This document shows, piece by piece, positions 1 through 9,800 of a stretch of DNA of 28,455 nucleotides. Position 1 is the stretch's first letter; every line of letters begins with the position of its first letter. The translations under genes and the position numbers were made by a program. Under the pieces are notes generated by a model, which saw only the letters and a list, made by a program, of their open reading frames with translations, did not search any database and had not been told where the DNA came from. Origin of the DNA: DASUBN01 sp036500225. GTDB lineage: Bacteria > Pseudomonadota > Gammaproteobacteria > Natronospirales > REEB76. The DNA lies in contig DASYCJ010000062.1 of assembly GCA_036500225.1 (NCBI GenBank), positions 1-28,455 of the forward strand, written 5' to 3'.

Positions 1-291
1 ATGAAACAACGCCTGGCGGAATTGCAGGGTGGCAACTCCGCCGGCTCCCTGCTGGCCCTGCTGGATGCGCTCGGCACCGGGCTCGGCTCCAACCCCTCGA
101 TCCAGGTGACCGCGGTCAGCTACCAGGGCGGCAGCCTGCAGGCGCAGCTGCAGGCGGCGGATATCAGCGCGCTGGATGCCTTGAAAGGCCTGCTCAACAA
201 GCAGAGCGGCATCAGCGCCAACCTCGATTCCGTGAACGCCGCAGGCAGTCAGGTCACCGGACGCATCGTGCTCTCGGGAGGTGCTTCGTGA
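1..291 (+). CDS. gspL: Type II secretion protein GspL, C-terminal fragment (cut by window edge)
   Basis: This is the last 96 residues of an inner-membrane platform protein of the type II secretion system. The window opens on an ATG codon, but GspL is normally about 400 residues, so this Met is probably internal and the gene starts outside the window. The visible part is the periplasmic alpha/beta (ferredoxin-like) domain, which in the family pairs with GspM. The segment reads IQVTAVSYQGGSLQAQLQA, then DISALDALKGLL and a final strand ending GRIVLSGGAS. The stop overlaps the GTG start of gspM in a GTGA tetranucleotide, the usual layout of gsp operons. The assignment rests mainly on the order L-M-N and on this C-terminal pattern. 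Confidence 0.85.
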   Translation: MKQRLAELQGGNSAGSLLALLDALGTGLGSNPSIQVTAVSYQGGSLQAQLQAADISALDALKGLLNKQSGISANLDSVNAAGSQVTGRIVLSGGAS

Positions 292-788
292 AGCAGCTCG
301 AGGAGTTCAAGGTCTGGTACCGTTCGCTGCAGGAGCGCGAGCAGCGCATCCTGGCGGCGGGCGCGGTGGTGGTCGTCGCGATGATCCTCTACCTCGCGTT
401 GCTGGCGCCCTACTTCGCCAGCCGCACGCGGCTGCAGGCGGACATCCAGGAGCGGCAGACGGAGCTGGCCTGGATGGGACCCGCCGCGGCGCAGCTGCAG
501 GCCTTGCGCGGCCAACAACCCTCCGGCATCCCCGCCAACCAATCCTTGCTGGCGGTGGTGAGCCGCGGCGCCGCCGACGCAGGTTTCGGCAACATGCTGA
601 AACAGGCGCAGATGGGTACTGACGGCTCGGTGCGTGTGCAGATGCAAGGAGTCGGTTTCGATGACCTGGTGCGCTGGCTGGGGTCCTTGCGCCGCCAATA
701 CGGCATCTCGGTGCGCGAGATGAACGCGCAGCATGCGACCGCCGCCGGCACGGTGGACGCCACCCTCACCCTGATCACCGGCGCATGA
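288..788 (+). CDS. gspM: Type II secretion protein GspM
   Basis: GspM is a 166-residue bitopic inner-membrane protein that stabilises GspL and links the secretion ATPase to the pseudopilus platform. A short cytoplasmic stretch (about 1-20, with the typical WYRSLQEREQRIL) precedes one membrane helix (about 22-42). A coiled-coil-prone region (about 45-75) and a periplasmic ferredoxin-like domain follow. The length matches the family. The start is GTG at 288 and overlaps the gspL stop by 4 bases; the gene ends in an ATGA overlap with gspN. Translation is therefore probably coupled through all three genes. Confidence 0.93.
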   Translation: MKQLEEFKVWYRSLQEREQRILAAGAVVVVAMILYLALLAPYFASRTRLQADIQERQTELAWMGPAAAQLQALRGQQPSGIPANQSLLAVVSRGAADAGFGNMLKQAQMGTDGSVRVQMQGVGFDDLVRWLGSLRRQYGISVREMNAQHATAAGTVDATLTLITGA

Positions 789-1537
789 GCCGGCGTGCCC
801 TGCGTTGGTGGCTGCTGGCCGCGGTCGCCTATCTGGTGTTCCTGGGCGTGAACTTCCCCGCCCAATACCTCGCTGACCATCTCGCCAAGAAGATGCCGCA
901 ATTGGAACTCGCGGGCGTCTCGGGTTCGGTGTTCTCGGGTTCCGCCGCAGAAGTGCGCTACCAGGGCGCCGACCTCGGCGCCGTGGATTGGCGTTTCGAC
1001 TGGCTTGCGCCGTTCAGCTTCAACGTCGGTTACCGCGTCGACGTGCACGCCGAAGACCGGGACCTGCGCGGACGCATGGACGTGGGATTTGGCAGCATCC
1101 ACCTGCGTGGACTGGAAGGCCGCGTCCCGGTGGCCGCCATGGACCGCTGGTCCCCCCTGCCGCACAATAGCGCCAGCGGCTCCTTGGGCGTGCACCTCAA
1201 GGAATTGCTGTTCAAGTCCGGCAAGCTGGTCTCGGCGGAAGGTGAGCTGGATCTCGACGAAGCGGTGTTGAAATGGCCCAGCACCGCCACCCTCGGCAGC
1301 TTCCGTACCGACCTCACGCCGGCCTCCGGGGGAGGTATCCAGGCCGTCATCGCGGACGTGGCAAGCCCCCTCAAACTGGATGCCTCCTTGAGCCTCTCGG
1401 ATACCGGGGCCTATCACCTGAAGGGCGTCTTGGCCGCGAAAGACCCCGGGGACCAGGCCACCCGCAGCCTGCTCTCAGGCCTCGGTCAGCCGGATAGCAC
1501 CGGCCGGTATCCCTTCGATTTCAACGGTCAATGGTAA
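785..1537 (+). CDS. gspN: Type II secretion protein GspN
   Basis: GspN is a 250-residue accessory protein of the type II secretion system. It has one N-terminal membrane anchor (about residues 6-24, WWLLAAVAYLVFLGVNF) and a long beta-rich periplasmic part. The pattern LELAGVSGSVFSGSA followed by LGAVDWRFDWLAPF is typical of GspN. The family is present only in some T2SS operons and is not always essential. It starts in an ATGA overlap with gspM and is the last gsp gene here. A 131-base gap with a small dyad follows before an unrelated regulator. Confidence 0.92.
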   Translation: MSRRALRWWLLAAVAYLVFLGVNFPAQYLADHLAKKMPQLELAGVSGSVFSGSAAEVRYQGADLGAVDWRFDWLAPFSFNVGYRVDVHAEDRDLRGRMDVGFGSIHLRGLEGRVPVAAMDRWSPLPHNSASGSLGVHLKELLFKSGKLVSAEGELDLDEAVLKWPSTATLGSFRTDLTPASGGGIQAVIADVASPLKLDASLSLSDTGAYHLKGVLAAKDPGDQATRSLLSGLGQPDSTGRYPFDFNGQW

Positions 1538-1557
1538 GATTTTTCTCCCTGTTTTCA

Positions 1558-1587
1558 TTGACTTAGAAGCACCTCTTTAAGCATCAT
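1558..1587 (+). promoter_or_regulatory. Possible sigma-70 type promoter for the GAF/PAS/GGDEF/EAL gene
   Basis: TTGACT at 1558-1563 (5 of 6 to the -35 consensus) is followed after 18 bases by CATCAT at 1582-1587 (4 of 6 to the -10 consensus). It lies in the 131-base gap after gspN and would give a leader of about 75 bases. This is only a consensus match judged by eye. Confidence 0.25.
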
Positions 1588-1589
1588 TT

Positions 1590-1607
1590 GCATCTGCCCG
1601 GAGATGC
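1590..1607 (+). other. Small inverted repeat after gspN
   Basis: GCATCT and AGATGC form perfect 6-base arms around a 6-base GC-rich loop (GCCCGG). No T-run follows, so it is not a clear intrinsic terminator. It could be a weak terminator for the gsp operon or an operator for the next gene. Confidence 0.3.
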
Positions 1608-1668
1608 CGCGACCCCAGGGAAATGGAGGGGGCCGGGCACCGGGACAGACTGAGGTAACCTGCCCACG

Positions 1669-4600
1669 ATGAAGCCGGAAAGCGCTCTCCACGCCGCTCC
1701 CGCGGGTGTGCTCTACAGTCTCATGGAGCAGACTGCGGGCTTCGTCGGCCAGGATTTCTTCCGCCAACTGGTGCGCAGTCTCGCCACCGGCCTCGACACC
1801 GAATACGCCTTCGTCACCACCCGGATCCCGGAAGACCCCAAGCGCCTAAAGCTCGTGGCTGGCTGGCATGTGAACCACACTGCCGGCGGTTTGGGGGAGA
1901 TCGATATCCCCGGCACACCTGCCGAACGGGTCATCGCCGAAGGCCGCCTCTGGATCGAAGACGAGGCTGCCACCGCCTTCCCTGAAGACCGTTGGCTGCG
2001 CAAACACGGCGTGCGCGCCTACTGCGCAGTGGCCATCGCCGGGCCGGACGGCCAATCTATCGGTCATCTCGGCATCATGTCGCGCCAGCCCTTCCAGGCC
2101 AACGATGAGTTGTTCGATGCGCTGAAGCTACTTGCAGCGCGTTGTGCCGCGGAGTTGCGCCGTCGTCGGCTGGATGAGGTTCAGCGCCAGGCAGCCGCCA
2201 AGTTCGCCACCGCCTTCCGCGCTGCTCCAGGCATCATCGCCATCTCGGATCTGGAGAACGGCAAGTTCACCGACGTGAACGCCGCCATCGAACGCATGCT
2301 GGGCTTCACCCCGGCGGAAGTCATCGGCCGCACCGCGCTGGAACTCGGCTTCTGGGAGTATCCGGAGGAACGCGAAGAATTCCTGCAGGAGCTGCGCCTC
2401 AACGGCCGCATCAGCAACCGCGAAGCCCATTTCCTCACCCGCAGCGGCGAACGGCGCCGCGGCTTGATCTCGGCGGAGATGGTCGATATCGAGGGCAAGC
2501 CCTTCGCCCTGACCGCGGTGTTGGATGTCACCGAATACCGCGCCGCACTGGATGCCCTGCACCGTCGCGATGTGAGTTACCGCACCCTGTTCAACACCGG
2601 CGGCGACGCCATCCTCGTGTATCCCATCGGCGAAGACGGCCGCATCGGCGGTACTTTCATCGAGGCCAACGATACCGCCTGCACCCTATTGGGATATGCC
2701 AAGGATGAGTTGCTGGAGATCAGTCCCTCGAGCCTCATGGCAGCCGACAAGCTGCGAGAGATGAACGAGGCCCTGCTCGCCGAGCAGGCGATCCTCTCAG
2801 ACACGGCCTTGCGCACCAAGGACGGCGGCAGCCTGCCAGTTCGCATCCATGCGCGCTTGCAGGTGTTGGACGGCAAGCACACGGTGCTGGCGGTCTGCCA
2901 TGACCAGCGCGGCGAAGGCAACCAGGAGAAGGCGCTGCTGGACGTGGAACGACGCTACGTCAGCATCTTTCAGAACGCGGTGGAAGGCATCTATCAGAGC
3001 ACGCCGGACGGACGTATCATCCGCGCCAACAAGGCCCTGGCCCGCATCCTCGGCTACAGCAGCCCGGATGAGTTCCTGAACACCGACAAGAACCTGATGG
3101 CGCAGGCCTACCTGCACCCCGAACAACGTACCGAGCTGCTGAAACGCATCGACCAGGATGGCTTCTACGCGGACGAAGAGTTCCAGATGACGCGCCTGGA
3201 CGGCAGCACCATCTGGGTCTCGGACAACTCGCGCGTGGTGCGCGACAAGTCGGGCAAGGTCGAATACTACGAAGGCACCCTGCAGGACATCACACCGCGC
3301 AAGCTCGCCGAAGAAGCCTTGGCCCAGTCCGAGGAGAAATACCGCACTCTGGTGGACATGAGCCAGGATGGCGTGTTCCTGAGCTCACGCGGCGGTCTGG
3401 TGTACGTGAACCGTGCCTTCGCCACCATGCTCGGCTATACGCCCGAAGAAATGACCGGGCTGTCCTTCAGCTCGCTGCTGGCACCGGAGGATCGCCACTC
3501 CAGCAATGCCTTCGAAGAAGAATACGTCCTGCACTCCAGCCACGAGCTGCATGAACTGCGTTTCATGCACAAGGATGAGAAGACCCGCATCGTCGCCGCG
3601 GTGACCGTGGCCCACGTGCCGTTCCGCGGCACGCCGGCGGTGACCGGCACGGTGCGCGATGTGACCGCGCAGAAACGTTCCGAGCAGGAACTCCTGAAAG
3701 GCGCCTACCACGATGCGCTCACCGAGCTGCCGAACCGCAGCTTCTTCATGGAGCGGCTGGCGCAGACCCTGGAACACGTGGGCAAGCGCAGTTCCGACCG
3801 CTTCTCGGTGCTGTTCCTCGACCTCGACCGCTTCAAGCTCATCAACGACAGCCTGGGCCACAGCTTCGGTGACCGGGTGTTGGTAGCCATCGCCCGGCGC
3901 CTGCGCACCTGCTTGCGTCCCGCCGACCTCATCGCCCGTTACGGCGGCGACGAGTTCACCATCCTGGTGGAGAACATCACCGGCCTCGATGACGCCACTG
4001 CTGTCGCGGATCGGGTGCACGAGGAACTGTCCCGTGCCATCACCGTGGACGGCCACGAAGTGTTCACCAACGCCAGCATCGGCATCGTCATCAACGCGCC
4101 CCACTACAAGCATCCGGACGAGATCCTGCGCGACGCGGACACCGCTATGTACCGCGCCAAAGCCGCTGGCAAGGCCGGCTACGTGGTGTTCGACGACGCC
4201 ATGCACGAGAGCGCCAAGGCCAACCTCAAGCTCGAGACCGACCTACGCCAGGGCCTGCAGCGCAGCGAGTTCCGGGTCTTCTACCAGCCGGTCATGGACC
4301 TCTCGGCCAACAAGCTCTCGGGCTTCGAGGCGCTGGTGCGCTGGGAGCACCCGACCCAGGGCCTGCTCGGTCCCGAGCATTTCCTGGCGGTAGCCGAGGA
4401 GACCGGGCTCATCATCCCCATCGGCTGGTGGGTGATGGAGACCGCCTGTGCCCAGTTCGCCGCCTGGAAGAAGAAGTACAAACATCTCGGCGAAGACATC
4501 ACCATGAGCGTGAACATCGCCAACCGCCAGTTCGCCCACTGGGTGCTGCCACAGCGTGTGGCGCGGGTACTTGACATCACCGGCATCAAGCCCAAGAACC

Positions 4601-5007
4601 TGTGCCTGGAGATCACCGAGACGGTATTCATGGATAATCCAGCCCTGGCGGTGGAGACCATCGCCCGGTTGCGTTCGGTGGGTGTGAACCTACAGATGGA
4701 TGACTTTGGCACTGGCTACTCTTCCTTGAGCGCCCTGCGCCGCTTCAAGATCGATACCCTGAAGATCGATCGTTCCTTCATCACTGGCATCGAGAAGGCC
4801 CGTGCAGACCGCGCCATCGTGCGCACCATCACGGTGTTGGCAGCGGACTTAGGCATGGACGTGGTGGCGGAAGGCATCGAGGATGCACGCCAGGTGGAAC
4901 TGCTACGGGCCTTGGGCTGCCGCAAAGGCCAGGGCTACTTCTTCTCCAAACCCATGGCGGTCGTCGATGTCGAGAAATATCTCGCCGCCCTCGCCCCGCC
5001 TAAATAA
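1669..5007 (+). CDS. Multi-sensor cyclic di-GMP protein: GAF, four PAS, GGDEF and EAL domains
   Basis: This 1112-residue cytoplasmic signalling protein has no signal peptide or membrane helix. In order: a GAF-like domain (about 15-165), PAS domains at about 175-290, 300-420, 426-548 and 558-665, a GGDEF domain (about 678-840) and an EAL domain (about 858-1105). The cyclase motif is an intact GGDEF at 759-763. The allosteric I-site RPAD sits exactly five residues before it. In the phosphodiesterase domain EALVRW begins at 887, and NIANRQF, EITET, DDFGTG, KIDRSF and VAEGIED are all kept. Both activities are therefore plausible; the sequence does not say which dominates. The ATG at 1669 has only a distant GAGG, and the next Met (residue 19) has no better ribosome site. 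The gene is monocistronic and convergent with the symporter gene. Confidence 0.93.
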   Translation: MKPESALHAAPAGVLYSLMEQTAGFVGQDFFRQLVRSLATGLDTEYAFVTTRIPEDPKRLKLVAGWHVNHTAGGLGEIDIPGTPAERVIAEGRLWIEDEAATAFPEDRWLRKHGVRAYCAVAIAGPDGQSIGHLGIMSRQPFQANDELFDALKLLAARCAAELRRRRLDEVQRQAAAKFATAFRAAPGIIAISDLENGKFTDVNAAIERMLGFTPAEVIGRTALELGFWEYPEEREEFLQELRLNGRISNREAHFLTRSGERRRGLISAEMVDIEGKPFALTAVLDVTEYRAALDALHRRDVSYRTLFNTGGDAILVYPIGEDGRIGGTFIEANDTACTLLGYAKDELLEISPSSLMAADKLREMNEALLAEQAILSDTALRTKDGGSLPVRIHARLQVLDGKHTVLAVCHDQRGEGNQEKALLDVERRYVSIFQNAVEGIYQSTPDGRIIRANKALARILGYSSPDEFLNTDKNLMAQAYLHPEQRTELLKRIDQDGFYADEEFQMTRLDGSTIWVSDNSRVVRDKSGKVEYYEGTLQDITPRKLAEEALAQSEEKYRTLVDMSQDGVFLSSRGGLVYVNRAFATMLGYTPEEMTGLSFSSLLAPEDRHSSNAFEEEYVLHSSHELHELRFMHKDEKTRIVAAVTVAHVPFRGTPAVTGTVRDVTAQKRSEQELLKGAYHDALTELPNRSFFMERLAQTLEHVGKRSSDRFSVLFLDLDRFKLINDSLGHSFGDRVLVAIARRLRTCLRPADLIARYGGDEFTILVENITGLDDATAVADRVHEELSRAITVDGHEVFTNASIGIVINAPHYKHPDEILRDADTAMYRAKAAGKAGYVVFDDAMHESAKANLKLETDLRQGLQRSEFRVFYQPVMDLSANKLSGFEALVRWEHPTQGLLGPEHFLAVAEETGLIIPIGWWVMETACAQFAAWKKKYKHLGEDITMSVNIANRQFAHWVLPQRVARVLDITGIKPKNLCLEITETVFMDNPALAVETIARLRSVGVNLQMDDFGTGYSSLSALRRFKIDTLKIDRSFITGIEKARADRAIVRTITVLAADLGMDVVAEGIEDARQVELLRALGCRKGQGYFFSKPMAVVDVEKYLAALAPPK

Positions 5008-5152
5008 AACGGCCCAACGCTGCTGCGCTCGCTAGGGCATTGTCTGTAGCAGGATGCGTACGTGCCGCGGAGCACAGGGATGTGCGGGAGCGGCGAGCGC
5101 GATGCGCGCCCAGTCCTACCCTCGCTCGCGTCGATTTGGGACGCTTTAGGTA
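5008..5152. other. Convergent intergenic region without a recognisable terminator
   Basis: These 145 bases separate two genes that run toward each other. I see short GC-rich partial dyads around 5078-5125 but no stem followed by a T-run on either strand, and no convincing small ORF. Confidence 0.5.
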
Positions 5153-6622
5153 TTAATCCCAGCCTGCTTCTGAATAGACCTTTAAACGCTCGGCGCTCAC
5201 GGGCTGGCTCATCAAGCTCACTCCTACCAGCACGATGACATTGGCCACCAGGCCATAGATACCTTCGTGCAGTGGCACCGGCTTCAAGGCTGGCATCAAC
5301 AGGAACAGCATGTTCACCGCGATGCCTGTCACCAGGCCGGCAGCCGCGCCCTTGGCCGTAGCCCGGGGCCAATAGAACGCGGCGATCAACACCGGGAATA
5401 TCTGCGCCACGCCGCCGTAGGAACCCAAGAGCAGCGACACCAGGGACAGCTTGGATGCCACCGCGAAGTAGAAGGCCACCGCAGTCATGACCACGATCAA
5501 TATGCGGATCAGGTCACGTTGACGTCGATCATCCAACGGCTTCTTCAGTAACGGCGCGATGCCATCGCGCACACCCACTGTACCGGCAGCGTGCATGATC
5601 GCATCGCCGGTATGCATGGAAGCCGCCAGGGTGCCGGCGAAAGCCAGACCCGCCAGCCACGGTGACAGGCCCGCGTGCTGCAGCATGAACGGCAGCACGG
5701 TATCAGCGGGTTTGATGCCGGGGAACATCAGCACTGCGGAGAACCCGATGATGAGTATCGGCACCATGAAGATCTGCATCGTGGGATACAGCACCACCAT
5801 GAGCTTGATGCTGCGATCGTCCTTCGCCGCCATGCTACGCATGAAGAAATGCGGCCAGCAGCAGAAGCCGAGCACCGATACCAGGATCGCCGAGCTGTAA
5901 CCCCACCAGTCCCAGCTGGTACCCGATGCATCCAGCCCGGGCGGCACCAGCATCGCAGCATGAGGTCCGGTGGCGAGGGCATGGAACATGGCGCTGACGC
6001 CGCCATAGAACTTCCAGGGCAGATACAGGCCGAACAGCCAGCCGATGGTCATCATGGCGATGCCCATGAATACACTGGTCCAGCTCACGCCCAGCATGCC
6101 GCTATAGAGCACATAGGTGGTGACGATACCGTAGGCGAGCAAAGCCCCTTCCCACTCCGACAAGGCACCATGGCTCGCCACCGAGAGGATGTAACCCACG
6201 CCCTTGATCTGCAGGGTAAGGTAGGGCACCAGCGCCACGATGCTGAACAAGGCCACCATCACCTGCAGCGCCTTGCTGTCGAAACGGTGACCCACGATCT
6301 CCGCCTGGGTGAAGAAACCGAGCTTGGCCCCCAGGCGCCGCGCTCGCGGTCCCAGGAAATAGAACGGGATCATGCCGAAGGCGCCGTAAGCCAGGATGTA
6401 GAAGGCCGCAGCGCCGCGAGAGTAAGCCCAGCCGGGTCCACCCAGGAAGGCGAAGGACGAGAACACCGCGGCTCCCAGCACGAAATACAAGAGCACGGTA
6501 TTGAGACTGCGATCCCCCGCTACGTATCCTGCCACGCTGCGGGAACTGAACCGCGCCGGCAGCATGCCGAGCAGCAAGGCAAAGACCAGATAGACGAGAC
6601 AGGGGATGAGCTCGACGGTCAC
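5153..6622 (-). CDS. Sodium:solute symporter family (SSF) permease
   Basis: This is a polytopic inner-membrane transporter of 489 residues with about 13 hydrophobic segments. Features typical of the SSF family are the N-terminal GYVAGDRSLN, the GAAVFSSFAFLGGPGWAYSRG helix pair and GTLAASMHTGDAIMHAAGTVGVRDG in the middle, followed by AFYWPRATAKGAAAGLVTG. The substrate cannot be read from sequence; family members carry organic acids, amino acids or vitamins with Na+. An in-frame ATG lies at 6709, but I place the start at GTG 6622. It has AAGGAGG in good position and overlaps the stop of the DUF3311 gene as GTGA. It is the last gene of an operon headed by a diguanylate cyclase. Confidence 0.9.
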   Translation of the reverse strand: MTVELIPCLVYLVFALLLGMLPARFSSRSVAGYVAGDRSLNTVLLYFVLGAAVFSSFAFLGGPGWAYSRGAAAFYILAYGAFGMIPFYFLGPRARRLGAKLGFFTQAEIVGHRFDSKALQVMVALFSIVALVPYLTLQIKGVGYILSVASHGALSEWEGALLAYGIVTTYVLYSGMLGVSWTSVFMGIAMMTIGWLFGLYLPWKFYGGVSAMFHALATGPHAAMLVPPGLDASGTSWDWWGYSSAILVSVLGFCCWPHFFMRSMAAKDDRSIKLMVVLYPTMQIFMVPILIIGFSAVLMFPGIKPADTVLPFMLQHAGLSPWLAGLAFAGTLAASMHTGDAIMHAAGTVGVRDGIAPLLKKPLDDRRQRDLIRILIVVMTAVAFYFAVASKLSLVSLLLGSYGGVAQIFPVLIAAFYWPRATAKGAAAGLVTGIAVNMLFLLMPALKPVPLHEGIYGLVANVIVLVGVSLMSQPVSAERLKVYSEAGWD

Positions 6623-6849
6623 CGCCCGCCCTCCTTGCGCGCGCTCATATCGGCGCGGAAAGTCAGCAACAGGGCCACGAACACCACGGCGATGCAGAGC
6701 ACCAACCACATCAAGGAGAACGGCAGGCCGAAGATATAGGGCTCGATGCGGGCCCCCAGCAGGTAGCCCGGCCAGATGCTGGCCGCCAGCATCAGCAGGA
6801 TCACGCCGAGCAGCAGCTTATGGCGCCGCGGCACTCTGTTGGGCCTCAT
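6619..6849 (-). CDS. DUF3311-type small membrane protein, symporter partner
   Basis: This 76-residue protein has two predicted membrane helices (about 12-30 and 40-62) and a basic N-terminus. The second helix, PFSLMWLVLCIAVVFVALLL, follows the short loop EPYIFGLPF. Small proteins of this type (DUF3311, like the DUF485 and YhdT groups) are regularly encoded just before SSF symporters and probably assist them. Here the gene overlaps both neighbours by 4 bases: ATGA with the diguanylate cyclase gene and GTGA with the symporter gene. The role as a transporter subunit is inferred from this context. Confidence 0.82.
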   Translation of the reverse strand: MRPNRVPRRHKLLLGVILLMLAASIWPGYLLGARIEPYIFGLPFSLMWLVLCIAVVFVALLLTFRADMSARKEGGR

Positions 6850-9800
6850 GCTTTCCCGCTCCCGGCCGCTACCACCCGGTTACGGCCGCCACGCTTGGCC
6901 TCATACAGGGCCCGGTCTGCCTGGTTGACGAGGGCCGCCACGGTCTCGGTATCGGTGCCGGCAGTGGCTACACCCACGCTCACCGTCAGTTGTATCTCCC
7001 CTTCCAGGGCCGGTATGCGCAACTGCTCGATGGCATGGCGCAGGCGTTCGGCGGTCTCATAGGCCACTGCGGCAGAAGTCTCCGGCAGCAACACCACCAG
7101 TTCCTCACCGCCGTAGCGGCCGATCACATCCAACTGGCGCAGGCCCTGCCGGCAAGCGGCCGCCAGCATACGCAAGGCTCGGTCACCGGCCTCGTGGCCG
7201 TGACTGTCGTTGATGGACTTGAAATGATCCGCATCTATGAGGAATACCGAGAGCTCACGCCGGTAACGCCGGCTGCGCTCGAACTCGCTCTCGGCCCGCT
7301 CCATGAAATGACGCCGGTTGTAGAGTCGGGTCAGGCCGTCGGTGGTGGCCAGGTCTTCCAGGTCTTGAATCAACCGCGCGTTATCCAGGGCCATGTTCAC
7401 CTGTTTGGCCATGGCCGATGCCACCGCCATCTGCTGCTCGTTCAAGGGCTTGTTCGGCCGTCCTACCAGCAGCAGGCGGAAAGCGCCGTTCCCTGAATGC
7501 AGGGGCACCGCCAGATAGTGATGGCGCCCGGGTTTGCCGCCACCTGCCAGGGTCGCCGCATCTTCCGGGGTCAGTAACAGCGCCCGCTGGGCCTGCCGCA
7601 GGCGCGCCACGATCTGCGGTTGCTGCCGGGGCCAATGCTCGAGGTAAGCCTGCTCGCTCGGGCCGATGCCGCGGGAAGCCAGCAGCACCAGGCCGCTGTC
7701 GCGCTCCACGTAGAACAAGGCATGCTCGTATTCCACGAAGTTGGTGAGCGCATCGATGAGTTGTTCGGCGATGGCGCGATCGTCATGTTGTGCGGTGACC
7801 CGGTGGATCAAGTCATGCAGGGATTCGGCCCAACGCCGCCGCCGCTGCTCATCCGAGAGCCGGTGCTCGCGCTCGAGCATGCGCCGGTAGAGACCCAGGC
7901 CCAGCATCAGCGTCACGAAACCGGCGGCAGCATATAGGAGATAGGCCCAACCGGTGCGCCACGCCGGCGGCAGGACTTCGATGGCGAGGGTCGCCTCGTC
8001 CTTGCTCCAGACCCCGTCGCTGTTGGCACCGCGCACCCGTAACAGGTATTTGCCAGGGTCCAGGTTGGTATAGGTGGCCGTATGCCGGCCCCGCAACTCA
8101 TGCCAATCAGTGTCGAAGCCATCCAGCCGATAATTGAAACGGTTGAGCTCAGGTTCCGCGTAGTCGAAAGCCGTGAACTCGAAGCCCAGGACGTTCTGGC
8201 GGTATTGCAGTTGCACCGAATCGATCGGACCTGTGGCATCTGCCAGCGGCACTTCCAGGTTCTGACGCAGGAAGCGCGTGATGGCGACCTTGGGCGGCAG
8301 CGGATCATCGGCGATATGCCCCGGATAGAAAGCATTCATGCCTTCCACACCGCCGAACAGCAGTTCTCCGTCCGGTGCCGCGAAAGCCGCGCCACCGTTG
8401 AACTCATCGCTCTGCAGGCCATCGCTCTTCACGTAGTTGCGGAAGCTGGCGGCCTTGGGGTCGAAGTGCGAGAGGCCCACGTCGGTACTGATCCAGAACC
8501 CGCCATGCGACTCCGGCAGGATCGCGTAGATGGTGTCGTTGGGCAGACCATCGCTGATGAAATAGCGCTTGAATGCCTGCTGACCTGGCTGGAAATGGTC
8601 GAGACCGTCGGAAGTACCCACCCAGAGGCCGCCCGCAGCATCGGCGCGGCAGGATTGGATGTTGTTATAGCTGATGCTGGAGGGGGCGTTGGGATCGTTG
8701 CGATACACCCGGAAACTGTCTTCGTCGCCGTCGAAGGATGCCAAGCCGTCCGCAGTGCCCACCCACAGGCGCTGGTCGGTGGTCTCACAGAGGGTGATCA
8801 CCGCATCGTTCGGCAAGCTGTCGCTGCGCGCCGGCTCATGGCGGTAGCGGCGCACGGTGCCCTTCGCGGTGTCGATCCGCGCCAGGCCGCCGTTGGTGCC
8901 GATCCAAAGGCGACCGCGGCTGTCCTCCAGCATGTAGGTGACGATGTCGCCGGCCAGGTCGTCGTGCGGGGAGATCAAGGTGTAACGCTGGAAGGCATCG
9001 CGGTCAGGCAGATACCTATAGATGCCATAGTCGGTACCGGTCCAGAGCGTGCCGTCCCGCTCGCCATAGACGTCGTTCACCTGGTCGTCGTCCACCCGCG
9101 TGGCAGGCCTTTGGCCCATGTGGTATTGGCGATAATGCCGGCGCGTGGCATCCATTCGCGTCAGACCGTGGTCGGTACCGACCCAGGTATCCCCTGCCTT
9201 ATCCTTATATAAGGACCACACCACATTGCTGGCGAGGCTGTTGGCATCCCCCTGCTTGTGCCGGTAGTAGCCGAAGGCACGGGTCCGCGGGTTGTAGACG
9301 TCCACTCCCGAATCATCGGTGCCGATCCAGATCAGGCCGGACCGATCCTGATACATCACGTCGATCTGGTCGCTACCCAGGCTACCCGGGTCGGTAGCGT
9401 CGTGCTGATAAGAAGAGAATCCCTCGGCCTCGCTCTCGAAGCGGCTCATCCCGCCGCCGTAGGTACCCACCCATACGGCGCCGCTGCCGTCCGGCAATAG
9501 GTTCAGGGCGTGGTCGTTGCCCAGGGAATCCACCGAGTCGGAGTGGGAATAGAAGTGCCGCAACGCGCCATGGCTATCCAACACCGCGATGCCGCGGCCG
9601 CTGGCGATCCACAGCATACTGCTCACTTCCGTGATGGCATGGATCGGCGATTCGGTGAACAGGCCGCGTTGATCTGGGCTCATCGCGCCGGTGGCCACGA
9701 AGGGCACTAGGTGGTCGCCTTCCAGGCGGTATAGGCCGTGATCGCTGCCGACCCAGAGCCGACCAGCCGCATCCTCATGCACGCTGTATACCTGGCGCGC

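Noticed and set aside
410..1417. Long minus-strand open frame opposite gspM and gspN
   Set aside because: It is a shadow of the gsp genes in a GC-rich genome; its product has no recognisable domain and is rich in Arg, Gly, Ala and His, as antisense frames are here.
1608..1668. Cyclic di-GMP riboswitch before the GGDEF/EAL gene
   Set aside because: The leader lacks the conserved GEMM core and a suitable receptor stem; only GC-rich short dyads are present.
5078..5125. Copy of the dyad-rich element at the window end
   Set aside because: The region is also GC-rich with GCGAGCG-like words, but I could not align it to 28345-28437 beyond short words.
5675..6739. 354-codon plus-strand frame opposite the symporter gene
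   Set aside because: The product is a low-complexity His/Gln/Arg-rich string without hydrophobic core or family match; the minus-strand symporter is certain.
8082..9212. 376-codon plus-strand frame opposite the propeller diguanylate cyclase
   Set aside because: It mirrors the repeated propeller blades (recurring VGTDP and VGADP) and has no independent evidence of coding.
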